From positions 816,188-880,187 of the forward strand of contig SIJG01000001.1 in NCBI GenBank assembly GCA_023374025.1: a stretch of 64,000 nt of DNA, given 5' to 3'. This document shows positions 40,120 through 48,778 of the stretch, one piece after another. Source of the stretch: Heterodera schachtii (taxonomy: Eukaryota; Nematoda; Chromadorea; Rhabditida; Heteroderidae). Made by a program: the position numbers and the translations under genes. Position 1 is the stretch's first letter, and every line of letters starts with the position of its first letter. Below the pieces are notes generated by a model. The model saw only the letters and a list, made by a program, of their open reading frames with translations, was not told the DNA's origin and did not search any database.

Positions 40120-40589
40120 TTAGTCCAGCATTCTGGATTTAAAACCATATCCCAACTCAAAATTTGTATTGAATCACATTTTTCCACTGGGGGACAAAAA
40201 ATTTTGTTTTGGTACATCACGTTTCTTCTTGACCAATAAGTTATAGTACATTAATGGTCCACTATCAGGTACTCTCTTGGTAGATTGTATTTCATTTCTC
40301 TTATGTATGAATGGGTATAACAACTGCCCGTACAACAAATTTCCGTTTTCTTTATTCGTTTTGGTGTTTTCAGAATAATTCCCAGTGAATCGCACTTGAT
40401 TTTACAATCCTTACATCTAATTATTTTTTCTGTTGTATTTTGACCATCAGCCAAAAAGACACAAGTAAATAACAGAATTGTCATGAAACCCAGCGACTCT
40501 TTCAATGTTTTAGCTTTTGTTCTTGTAAGCATTGGATGGTGGTTTCGTTTATCTTCTTTAATTTGCTTATCCTTCTCACTTTGTATCAT
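40047..40589 (-). pseudogene. Gn-like envelope N-terminal part, duplicate copy A, with in-frame stop
   Basis: Starts MIQSEK and includes HPMLTRTKAK, a signal-like segment (LGFMTILLFTCVFLADG) and a small cysteine-rich ectodomain (RCKDC, CCTGSC). A TAA at 40251-40253 interrupts it. The same frame then stays open with further cysteines (FCPPVEKC) and a hydrophobic membrane segment (about 40050-40115), ending at TAA 40047-40049. The coding pattern after the stop suggests one reading unit with a premature or read-through stop. Identical arrangement in copy B (stop at 42621), so the stop predates the duplication. Copy A lies directly upstream of the Gc part and so is the one that would form a Gn-Gc unit. 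Confidence 0.65.
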
Positions 40590-42394
40590 TTCTTTAATTT
40601 CAATATTTTATTTGATGTTTCATTTAATCCTTGACAATTTGAATCTGTTAATCCCTTGGCACTCGCCTCCAAAGGATATATTTTACTAACAGGTCTCTCA
40701 ACAATCCTTCCTGAGATTGTTTTAACATCCACACTTCTGATTGACCCTTGTGTGCCGTTTAATTTTACAATTCTCGCCATTGGCCATACATTTCTTGGCC
40801 GCAATTCATCTTCCATTAATACAATTTCCCCAATTTTTGGTTCTCTAAATTCTTGCTGATCTTGGACCCTTATGGTACCACTGGTTTCTGTTTCTCAGCA
40901 TCAGCAAATATTCCCGATTCCATCTTTCCCAAAAAATATCTAATGCTTTATTAGTCCGCTTCCATTTTTCTTTCAATTTTTCTTCTAATGATGTCTGACC
41001 CAACTTAAATTCATTATCATCATGTTCTTCAGCATTTTCAGACAAAAATATCCCGAGTTCAGCTCCCGGATTAATAAAGTCAATTGGTCTCAGAGCTCTT
41101 TCCGCATCCGGTTCAATCGATACATATGTTATTGGTCTCGAATTTAGAATTGTTTCCACTTCAGCTGCAAATGTGCGCAGCTCTTCCTTTCTTAGAATTA
41201 TACGGCCCAGTGCTGATTTAAACGCATCTTTACACATTTTTACAAGCCGTTCAGCACACCCATTTTCCCAAGGAGATAATGCGGGAATAAATTTCCACCC
41301 AATTTTATTTTTTGTCAAATATTCATCCAATTTATTGTTCCTATTATTCCTTTCTGCTTTAATATCGTGCATTCCTCCAGCTTTAGCAGCCAATTTGAAA
41401 GTTTGTGCATTATCAGAAATTATATATTCTGGTTTCCCTCTTCTGCATGAAAATCTTCTCAGAACATGTAAAAATGATTCTGCTGTTAAATCAAATACTG
41501 GTTCAAAGTATACACCCCTTGTTGTAAGACAAGTAATTAATACAATCCAGTATTTTGACTTTTCATCACCTTTTTTCTTTTTCACAATTGACGGACCCAA
41601 ATAGTCTAAAGATACATTTTTAAATGGAAAAGTTCTTATCATCCTTTCTTTTGGATGCGAAGGCATTTTAGGCAACGCAAATGATGGCCCATGATTTTTT
41701 CTACATATTACACATTGTTTCAAAACTTTTTTCACAATATTTCTAACACCCGGTGACCAAAATTTGTTTAAAAAATTGTTTAAAGTTGCATCAACCCGTT
41801 CATGCATAACATCAATGTGTGATTTCATAATAAGTATTTCCAAAATATTTGATCCTTTTGGAAAAACAATTGGTTTCTGAAACAATTCTGGTGTTTCTGA
41901 TTTTCCCAAACGCGTTTTTAACCGTATTAAACCATCAGAATCTTTTTCCCACTGAATTTGATTATTTTTGTTGATATAATCTTCCCACCCAACTTGTCCA
42001 AATCTCAGAATTATTTTTTCTACGATTTTGTAGTCACTTGGTGATACATAATCTGGATCAGATATTTTCTGTAAATCCTCAGAATTTATAACCTTTTTAG
42101 TTTTTATCAACCATTTTTTACACATTTTAGCAACTCTTGTGAATATTATCACCATTTTATGCCACTCTTTATATTGTCCAAAATTGATAAATTCATTTAC
42201 AGACTCAGTTGCTTTCAGAATTCCTGAAAATTCTGTTTCTCCGTTTTCTTTAAATTCATTTTGAATTTTATAACTCAATTCTGTCGGCCAAAATTCTTGT
42301 GGCTTTGTTAACCAATTAGGTCCATTCCACCATAATGGATGGGTACTCAATTCTTCCGCTGTACATCCTCTGCTTGCTACATCCGCTGGATTTT
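40586..42394 (-). pseudogene. Partial pol, duplicate copy A (end of RNase H region, integrase, C-terminal domain)
   Basis: Starts at the duplication junction inside the NPADVASRG region and has no ATG; the open frame 40845-42350 begins only at a TTG. It carries the H2C2 zinc finger, the integrase core with D, D and E, and much of the C-terminal domain. An extra base near 40856 shifts the frame (ending ...RSARI). Coding continues in another frame at 40586-40816 (MEDELRPRNVW...), and a missing base near 40610 returns it to the original frame at the Gn-like part. Lacking RT, most of RNase H and a start, it cannot be an independent gene. It differs from copy B mainly at synonymous sites. Confidence 0.85.
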
Positions 42395-44764
42395 TTCAAA
42401 ATCGAATAAATTGATTTTACACACCAATAAATACAAGAAATAATAATATGATAAATAAGATTATTATGCCAATCAATAATTCTGTCCATTTAGTCCAGCA
42501 TTCTGGATTTAAAACCATATCCCAACTCAAAATTTGTATTGAATCACATTTTTCCACTGGGGGACAAAAAATTTTGTTTTGGTACATCACGTTTCTTCTT
42601 GACCAATAAGTTATAGTACATTAATGGTCCACTATCAGGTACTCTCTTGGTAGATTGTATTTCATTTCTCTTATGTATGAATGGGTATAACAACTGCCCG
42701 TACAACAAATTTCCGTTTTCTTTATTCGTTTTGGTGTTTTCAGAATAATTCCCAGTGAATCGCACTTGATTTTACAATCCTTACATCTAATTATTTTTTC
42801 TGTTGTATTTTGGCCATCAGCCAAAAAGACACAAGTAAATAACAGAATTGTCATGAAACCCAACGACTCTTTCAATGTTTTAGCTTTTGTTCTTGTAAGC
42901 ATTGGATGGTGGTTTCGTTTATCTTCTTTAATTTGCTTATCCTTCTCACTTTGTATCATTTCTGTAATTTCAATATTTTTATTTGATTTTTCATTTAATC
43001 CTTGAAAATTTGAGTCTGTTAGTCCCTTGGCACTCGCCTCCAACGGATAAATTTTACTAACAGGTCTCTCAACAATCCTTCCGGAAATTGTCTTAACATC
43101 CACACTTCTGATTGACCCTTGTGTGCCATTTAATTTTACAATTCTTGCCATTGGCCATACATTTCTTGGCCGCAATTCGTCTTCCATTAATACAATTTCT
43201 CCAATTTTTGGTTCTCGAAATTCTTGTGATCTTGGACCCTTATGATACCACTGATTTCGATTTCTCAGCATCAGCAAATATTCTCGATTCCATCTTTCCC
43301 AAAAAATATCTAATGCTTTATTAGTCCGCTTCCATTTTTCTTTTAATTTTTCTTCTAATGATGTCTGACCCAATTTAAATTCATTATCATCATGTTCTTC
43401 AGTATTTTCAGACAAAAATATCCCGAGTTCAGCTCCCGGATTAATAAAGTCAATTGGTCTCAGAGCTCTTTCCGCATCCGGTTCAATCGATACATATGTT
43501 ATTGGTCTCGAATTTAGAATAGTTTCCACTTCAGCTGCAAATGTGCGCAGCTCTTCCTTTCTTAGAATTATACGGCCCAGTGCTGATTTAAACGCATCTT
43601 TACACATTTTTACAAGCCGTTCAGCACACCCATTTTCCCAAGGAGATAATGCGGGAATAAATTTCCACCCAATTTTATTTTTTGTCAAATATTCATCCAA
43701 TTTATTGTTCCTATTATTCCTTTCTGCTTTAATATCGTGCATTCCTCCAGCTTTAGCAGCCAATTTGAAAGTTTGTGCATTATCAGAAATTATATATTCT
43801 GGTTTCCCTCTTCTGCATGAAAATCTTCTCAGAACATGTAAAAATGATTCTGCTGTTAAATCAAATACTGGTTCAAAGTATACACCCCTTGTTGTAAGAC
43901 AAGTAATTAATACAATCCAGTATTTTGACTTTTCATCACCTTTTTTCTTTTTCACAATTGACGGACCCAAATAGTCTAAAGATACATTTTTAAATGGAAA
44001 AGTTCTTATCATCCTTTCTTTTGGATGCGAAGGCATTTTAGGCAACGCAAATGATGGCCCATGATTTTTTCTACATATTACACATTGTTTCAAAACTTTT
44101 TTCACAATATTTCTAACACCCGGTGACCAAAATTTGTTTAAAAAATTGTTTAAAGTTGCATCAACCCGTTCATGCATAACATCAATGTGTGATTTCATAA
44201 TAAGTATTTCCAAAATATTTGATCCTTTTGGAAAAACAATTGGTTTCTGAAACAATTCTGGTGTTTCTGATTTTCCCAAACGCGTTTTTAACCGTATTAA
44301 ACCATCAGAATCTTTTTCCCACTGAATTTGATTATTTTTGTTGATATAATCTTCCCACCCAACTTGTCCAAATCTCAGAATTATTTTTTCTACGATTTTG
44401 TAGTCACTTGGTGATACATAATCTGGATCAGATATTTTCTGTAAATCCTCAGAATTTATAACCTTTTTAGTTTTTATCAACCATTTTTTACACATTTTAG
44501 CAACTCTTGTGAATATTATCACCATTTTATGCCACTCTTTATATTGTCCAAAATTGATAAATTCATTTACAGACTCAGTTGCTTTCAGAATTCCTGAAAA
44601 TTCTGTTTCTCCGTTTTCTTTAAATTCATTTTGAATTTTATAACTCAATTCTGTCGGCCAAAATTCTTGTGGCTTTGTTAACCAATTAGGTCCATTCCAC
44701 CATAATGGATGGGTACTCAATTCTTCCGCTGTACATCCTCTGCTTGCTACATCCGCTGGATTTT
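42395..44764 (-). repeat. Internal tandem duplication, copy B (2,370 bp)
   Basis: The upstream (5' on the element strand) copy, continuous with RNase H and RT. Its reading frame is intact from integrase into the Gn-like part, so it is probably the original and copy A the added or recombined one. Confidence 0.9.
42417..42620 (-). pseudogene. Gn-like membrane segment, copy B, downstream of the in-frame stop
   Basis: After the TAA at 42621-42623 the same frame remains open to a stop at 42417-42419, encoding the cysteine-containing stretch and hydrophobic membrane segment described for copy A. Sequence here is identical to 40047-40250. Confidence 0.6.
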
Positions 44765-45320
44765 CTTCTGTGGGTATATAACTAAATTGTAGCTCGGTAC
44801 TCATTCTGATTTCGATTAGTCGGTTCGCTACAAATCTTGGTTGATCGTTCTCCGACTTAACCCAACACAGTACAGGTTTTGAATCACACCATAAGAATTT
44901 GTTTTTTATTTTTATTCCCAATTCGTTCTCCACGAATTTCATAGCCCTGGTTCCAATCAAAACCCCTAAAAGTTCCATTCTTGGTATGGAAACTTTCATT
45001 TTTCTTGGTTTTAAGCGGCTCCTTGAATATAATAAATTAATTTCACATTTTTCACAAGCATTTCTGAAATAAACACATGCCGCATATGCATCCTTCGATG
45101 CGTCTACAAAAACATGTAATTGATTATTTTCACTTTTACCCATTTCGATTCTTCTTTTGAGTGTGAAATTAGCCTTTTTCCAGTTTTGTGTGATCTGAAT
45201 CCATTTTTCACATTCATTTTCGTTCAAATTGTCATCCCATTTTCTTTCCGAGTCCCATAAAGTCTGGAAAAATAATTTTGCCGGTAAAAGACACTGGTGA
45301 TGTCCATCCACAAGGATCAA
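42621..45320 (-). CDS. pol: BEL/Pao Pol, C-terminal part (RNase H, integrase) fused to Gn-like envelope start
   Basis: 899 codons. RNase H spans about residues 65-200 with D73 (FVDAS), E116 (RMELLG), D146 (WCDSK) and D190 (NPAD). An H2C2 zinc finger follows (H378, H383, C413, C416). The integrase core has D449 (SLDYLG), D513 (IISDNAQ) and E567 (AERLV). A C-terminal domain of the type seen in BEL/Pao integrases ends near PVSKIYPLEA (753-762). The frame runs on through a basic linker and a signal-like hydrophobic segment (about 819-836) into a cysteine-rich envelope start, stopping at TAA 42621. The first codons overlap the RT-bearing frame; the real protein should join it near 45291 through a 1-base shift, so the ATG at 45320 is not a natural start. 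Role: degradation of template RNA and integration of cDNA. Confidence 0.92.
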   Translation of the reverse strand: MILVDGHHQCLLPAKLFFQTLWDSERKWDDNLNENECEKWIQITQNWKKANFTLKRRIEMGKSENNQLHVFVDASKDAYAACVYFRNACEKCEINLLYSRSRLKPRKMKVSIPRMELLGVLIGTRAMKFVENELGIKIKNKFLWCDSKPVLCWVKSENDQPRFVANRLIEIRMSTELQFSYIPTEENPADVASRGCTAEELSTHPLWWNGPNWLTKPQEFWPTELSYKIQNEFKENGETEFSGILKATESVNEFINFGQYKEWHKMVIIFTRVAKMCKKWLIKTKKVINSEDLQKISDPDYVSPSDYKIVEKIILRFGQVGWEDYINKNNQIQWEKDSDGLIRLKTRLGKSETPELFQKPIVFPKGSNILEILIMKSHIDVMHERVDATLNNFLNKFWSPGVRNIVKKVLKQCVICRKNHGPSFALPKMPSHPKERMIRTFPFKNVSLDYLGPSIVKKKKGDEKSKYWIVLITCLTTRGVYFEPVFDLTAESFLHVLRRFSCRRGKPEYIISDNAQTFKLAAKAGGMHDIKAERNNRNNKLDEYLTKNKIGWKFIPALSPWENGCAERLVKMCKDAFKSALGRIILRKEELRTFAAEVETILNSRPITYVSIEPDAERALRPIDFINPGAELGIFLSENTEEHDDNEFKLGQTSLEEKLKEKWKRTNKALDIFWERWNREYLLMLRNRNQWYHKGPRSQEFREPKIGEIVLMEDELRPRNVWPMARIVKLNGTQGSIRSVDVKTISGRIVERPVSKIYPLEASAKGLTDSNFQGLNEKSNKNIEITEMIQSEKDKQIKEDKRNHHPMLTRTKAKTLKESLGFMTILLFTCVFLADGQNTTEKIIRCKDCKIKCDSLGIILKTPKRIKKTEICCTGSCYTHSYIREMKYNLPREYLIVDH

Positions 45321-48300
45321 AAATGGAGTTTAAATCCTTTAAAACTCTTCTCCTTGTCATTTTTGAATTCGCTGGTTCTGCAAAATTAATTAAAAATTCA
45401 TCTTTTTGTACATCCCATTGTACACCCATAATCTTTGGTTTTTCTTTTCCGAGTCTATCATTTTCTGGTATCTGATTATTAACCCAATAAGAATTCGAAA
45501 CGAATTCTCTCAAATTCATCCGAGCATCCGCAAATATTTGCTTCATTGCCATATATTTTTCCATAGCTTCTTTTTCGTCTTTACAGCCTACAAAAACATT
45601 GTCGACAAATAAATTTTTCTGAATTTCATTAGTAAGTTGTGAATCAATTTGACTTAAATGATACCGAACCGTCGCACCCAATAAAAACGGTGAGGAAATC
45701 ACTCCAAATGGTACTCTTTTAAAACGTAGAACCAGAAGATTTTCTTTTGTAATTGGTTTTCTTATATCTCTTACCCATAAAAATTTTACAAATTCTCTGT
45801 CTTCCTCTTTTAACTCCAATGTCCAAAAGGCTCGTTGAATATCAGCCCATAAAGCAATTTTTGGTATTCGTGATCGCATTAAAAGCCCCGGGAGCTGTGG
45901 CATTTCGATTGGGCCACGAAAAAGCATGTCATTTAGGCATTTACCACTCCTTGTTTTTGCTGAGCCATCATAAACAATCCTTGGCTTTTTTCCCGGTGCG
46001 AAGACACAATGATGAGGGAGAAAATGTTCGCCAAACCCTTTTATTGAGGATTCTTCAACAATTTGCTCTTTTAAATTTTCTTTAAATGATTCATCCAATG
46101 CTTTAAGCTGACTTGGGGTTACTCTCATTTTTTCTAACATACTCATTAAACGCCGGTATGCTATAGCAAAATTTGTTGGTAATTCTTCTCTAGGGCCTTT
46201 CCATGGCCAACTTACCACGTATCTCCCATTTTTTCGTTGAACCGTTTCTTTAAACATTTTCAAGGCAATCTCATCATCCTTCTCTTCCGGGTTATCCCAT
46301 ACTCCTATAGTTTCTAAATTCCAAAATTGTTTTGGTTCCTCAGTCTTTACACTGACTGCGGCTGTTATATTTTCAAATAATGATTCCAATTTACCCGAAT
46401 TATTTTTTATTTGACCGCAAATAATAGGGCCGACTGTTGTGTCCACTTTAAACAAATTTCCTTTAATCTGTTCAACCCCTTTAAAGAATTTCCAAAATTC
46501 TGCCATTCCAATTAGTATGTCAGGTTTTTCATCAATAAATTCAGTTTTGCCCGAATTTATGTCAATTCTCTTTAGTTTACCCGTAATCTGATCAATTCTG
46601 TTGACAATTAAGCTCTCTCTTTTTCCATTACTTAATTCCAGCTGTACCAAATATTTTAGAGATTTAATTCGAGTTGATGATGTCTCTCGGATTGGCAATA
46701 AGTCTAAAAACCCATCTTCAATTCTAGGTGGACTCAAAATTTTAATTAATTCGTCACTGATAAACGGAATTTGACTCCCACCATCAAAAAATACTGTTGC
46801 CAAAACACCTTTTCCTTTGTTAAAACCCGGATAAATCCTTATTTTTTTTGTCATTAAGATAGTTTCATCTTTCACATTATTCATCCTGGTAAGGGCGACC
46901 AAATTTTCGTTTCGTAATTCTGTCTGAAAACGATTCTGTCTTTGTCGGTTCCCCAAATCGATTGCATTTGCACCTGTTCTGAATCTGTTTTGACTCCTTG
47001 GACAGATTGCCTTATGGTGATCTTGGTGACATATTACACAATTTTTTCCCATACAATTGGTCTTTTCGTGACCTTTCCTTAGACATTTAAGGCACCTTCC
47101 CTGCTCATTAATAATTTTAAGCCGTGCTTCTCTGCCGACTATCTGTCTGCAATTTGCTGCCCAATGCGGTTTCCCACATAAGAAACAATTCGGCATTGTC
47201 CCTGTTTTTCCGATATTTCTTCGTTCATTTTCTTGAACCGAAAAAACTCTTTTTACATCGCCGATTCTGTTATAATTATTTGGTCTGAACCCATTTCCTT
47301 TGAATCTATTATTGCTTTTTTGTATTTCTTCAAATCTCTTCTGAGCAAATAAATTAGGGTTTAAACTCAAGCTTCTCGTACAGCGGAGTGCTTCTTCTCT
47401 TAATGATATTACTTCACTTAGACACTCTCGCCATCTCGAAACCTTCCATTTGAATCCCGATTCTTTTTCCTTTTTTAAAATTTCTAAAATTATAGCCCTT
47501 GGAAATTTATTTTTCACTGCCATTAACAAAAATTCACCGTCTTCCCCTTCATGTAAACCCGAATTTTGTAATTGTCTACAAATTCGTTCTAACTCCTCAA
47601 AGCATGAGCGGAGTGAACCAACTGATTCATTTGCAACTGGCAAATTTAATAACTCATTCTGTAATGACTCTCTTATTACTTTCTGATCGCCAAATTGCCT
47701 TTTTAATGTGTCCACAATTAAATGGTAATTTTCTCCCGTAGCCAAATAACCTTTTATGGCTCTTTCTGCTCTTCCTTTTAAACTCATCAGCAAATAAAAA
47801 CATTTCTGAATATCCTGAATGTTTTTGTCTCCCACATTTACTTTAAATTGTTGCCAAAATGTTGGCCACATAAGTGGATCTCCATCAAAATACGGCCATG
47901 GTGTCTTTGGAATGTTAATATTATCATTACCATTTCCCCTTCTTAATTCTTGAGTACTTCTCACCACGTGATTATTAACAATCTCTTCATTTGCTTCAGC
48001 CATGTTCCCATTTCCTTTTACTTCTGCTTTTTCCCGAACTAATCTAACTGATTTCATACTTTCTGCCAAACTTTCCTCATCTTCTTTTGCCAAAATGATA
48101 TTTATCGTGTCTACCATTTCTCTACCATCTTCTACCCATTGATAAAAATGTCTCCCTCTGTGGACAAATAATCGATATCTCTCATTTTCATCATTTTGAG
48201 TTTCGTCGCCTAAACTCTTAATATATGCATCCCATTCATTGTGTTTGCTTTCGATGCGTTCCAATAATCCATTCATAAGAATTCTTTCTTCTCTTAATTT

Positions 48301-48414
48301 GTCTAATCCCTCTTCAGTTCTTTCTTGAGCCTCAGTGATCTGTCTAACCTCTTCTATTCTGCTTATCAATCTGTCAACCATTGTTCCTATTGCTGTTCGA
48401 ATTGGTTCTGACAT
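45232..48414 (-). CDS. gag-pol: BEL/Pao Gag-protease-reverse transcriptase
   Basis: 1060 codons. The ATG at 48414 is preceded in frame by TAA 12 nt upstream, so this start is secure. Order: coiled-coil-like Gag N-terminus (10-130); BEL-type Gag core beginning PWPYFDGDPLMWPTFW (172-187); three zinc-knuckle-like motifs (C410-C422, C441-C454 of CX2CX4HX4C type, C459-C471); retropepsin-like protease with FFDGG (542-546) where DSG or DTG is usual; RT from about 750 with motif A WADIQRAFW (D858), motif B FGVISSPF (903-910) and motif C FVDN (936-939), Asn replacing the usual second Asp. After SPV (1039-1041) the frame departs from the family pattern and runs about 19 codons to a stop, while the family-like sequence (LLPAKLFF) continues one base out of frame. 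This is a frameshift near 45291, not a normal gene end. Confidence 0.95.
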   Translation of the reverse strand: MSEPIRTAIGTMVDRLISRIEEVRQITEAQERTEEGLDKLREERILMNGLLERIESKHNEWDAYIKSLGDETQNDENERYRLFVHRGRHFYQWVEDGREMVDTINIILAKEDEESLAESMKSVRLVREKAEVKGNGNMAEANEEIVNNHVVRSTQELRRGNGNDNINIPKTPWPYFDGDPLMWPTFWQQFKVNVGDKNIQDIQKCFYLLMSLKGRAERAIKGYLATGENYHLIVDTLKRQFGDQKVIRESLQNELLNLPVANESVGSLRSCFEELERICRQLQNSGLHEGEDGEFLLMAVKNKFPRAIILEILKKEKESGFKWKVSRWRECLSEVISLREEALRCTRSLSLNPNLFAQKRFEEIQKSNNRFKGNGFRPNNYNRIGDVKRVFSVQENERRNIGKTGTMPNCFLCGKPHWAANCRQIVGREARLKIINEQGRCLKCLRKGHEKTNCMGKNCVICHQDHHKAICPRSQNRFRTGANAIDLGNRQRQNRFQTELRNENLVALTRMNNVKDETILMTKKIRIYPGFNKGKGVLATVFFDGGSQIPFISDELIKILSPPRIEDGFLDLLPIRETSSTRIKSLKYLVQLELSNGKRESLIVNRIDQITGKLKRIDINSGKTEFIDEKPDILIGMAEFWKFFKGVEQIKGNLFKVDTTVGPIICGQIKNNSGKLESLFENITAAVSVKTEEPKQFWNLETIGVWDNPEEKDDEIALKMFKETVQRKNGRYVVSWPWKGPREELPTNFAIAYRRLMSMLEKMRVTPSQLKALDESFKENLKEQIVEESSIKGFGEHFLPHHCVFAPGKKPRIVYDGSAKTRSGKCLNDMLFRGPIEMPQLPGLLMRSRIPKIALWADIQRAFWTLELKEEDREFVKFLWVRDIRKPITKENLLVLRFKRVPFGVISSPFLLGATVRYHLSQIDSQLTNEIQKNLFVDNVFVGCKDEKEAMEKYMAMKQIFADARMNLREFVSNSYWVNNQIPENDRLGKEKPKIMGVQWDVQKDEFLINFAEPANSKMTRRRVLKDLNSIFDPCGWTSPVSFTGKIIFPDFMGLGKKMG

Positions 48415-48526
48415 TGACCCGTTTTATAGAATTCTTTAAATGAATACAAATTTAATTCCAATTTCGGACACTTTTAAGTCGCTTTAACCCTTAGGCCTTT
48501 TTTAACCCTTCGGCCGTTGCACCAAA
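48415..48526 (-). promoter_or_regulatory. Element 5' leader with primer binding site (PBS about 48510-48524)
   Basis: Two bases inside the 5' LTR, at 48524, the element strand reads TGGTGCAACGGCCGA. From memory this matches the reverse complement of the 3' end of animal tRNA-Gly (GCC) in 13 of 15 positions, so tRNA-Gly is the likely primer. The rest of the leader is short and shows no splice site I would trust. Spacing of 112 bp between LTR and gag is normal. Confidence 0.75.
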
Positions 48527-48773
48527 TGTCGAGACTCTATGAATTAATTCGACCTTCTAAGGAATTATCCTTAGGAATTAACCGATTTAATATTAAATTA
48601 TATTATTTCTCCCGAATTTCCCAATACTCAACAAATTTATTTGCACAATTGAATGATCAAATGAATGACAAATTGCTCTCCATTTTTGGCCTCTTAAATA
48701 TTCCTTTCCGTCCCCATTTTGGCTTATTCATCATCTCTCCTTTGATCTTTCGTCGCGCTTATCGGCGGCGACA
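48527..48773 (-). repeat. 5' LTR (247 bp)
   Basis: Two differences from the 3' LTR over 247 positions. It should carry the promoter; an A/T-rich stretch (TATAATTTAATATTAAA on the element strand, near 48585-48603) could serve as a TATA region, but this is only suggestive. Confidence 0.93.
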
Positions 48774-48778
48774 ATTTC
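48774..48778. repeat. Target-site duplication of BEL/Pao element (right)
   Basis: ATTTC directly after the 5' LTR, matching 36240-36244. Confidence 0.9.

Larger units (their letters stand above)
40025..42394 (-). repeat. Internal tandem duplication, copy A (2,370 bp)
   Basis: Head-to-tail with copy B, constant offset 2,370 at both ends. The junction at 42394/42395 joins ...GCTGGATTTT to TTCAAAATCG with only a T-run in common. Outside 40443-41140 the copies look identical; within it there are about 26 substitutions and two balancing 1-bp indels. 2,370 is a multiple of three, but stops near the junction (42417 and 42396) prevent read-through between copies. Confidence 0.92.
36245..48773 (-). 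mobile_element. BEL/Pao LTR retrotransposon with envelope-like genes (Belpaoviridae type)
   Basis: A 12,529-bp element on the minus strand with two near-identical LTRs, a 5-bp target-site duplication, a primer binding site, gag, protease, RT, RNase H, integrase and a phlebovirus-like envelope. The domain order PR-RT-RH-IN, with the BEL-type Gag zinc knuckles and integrase C-terminal region, points to BEL/Pao. It carries a 2,370-bp internal tandem duplication (40025-44764); without it the element would be about 10.2 kb. Several frame breaks make this copy unlikely to be autonomous as read. Nematode BEL/Pao elements with phlebovirus-like Env are known (Tas of Ascaris, some Cer elements), so the class is established; this copy's duplication and C-terminal region are what is odd. 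Confidence 0.95.

Noticed and set aside
40174..43974. Other frames inside the BEL/Pao element (for example 40174-40395 and 42544-42765 minus, 41173-41604 and 43543-43974 plus)
   Set aside because: They overlap well-identified pol or env coding in other frames and exist twice only because of the duplication.
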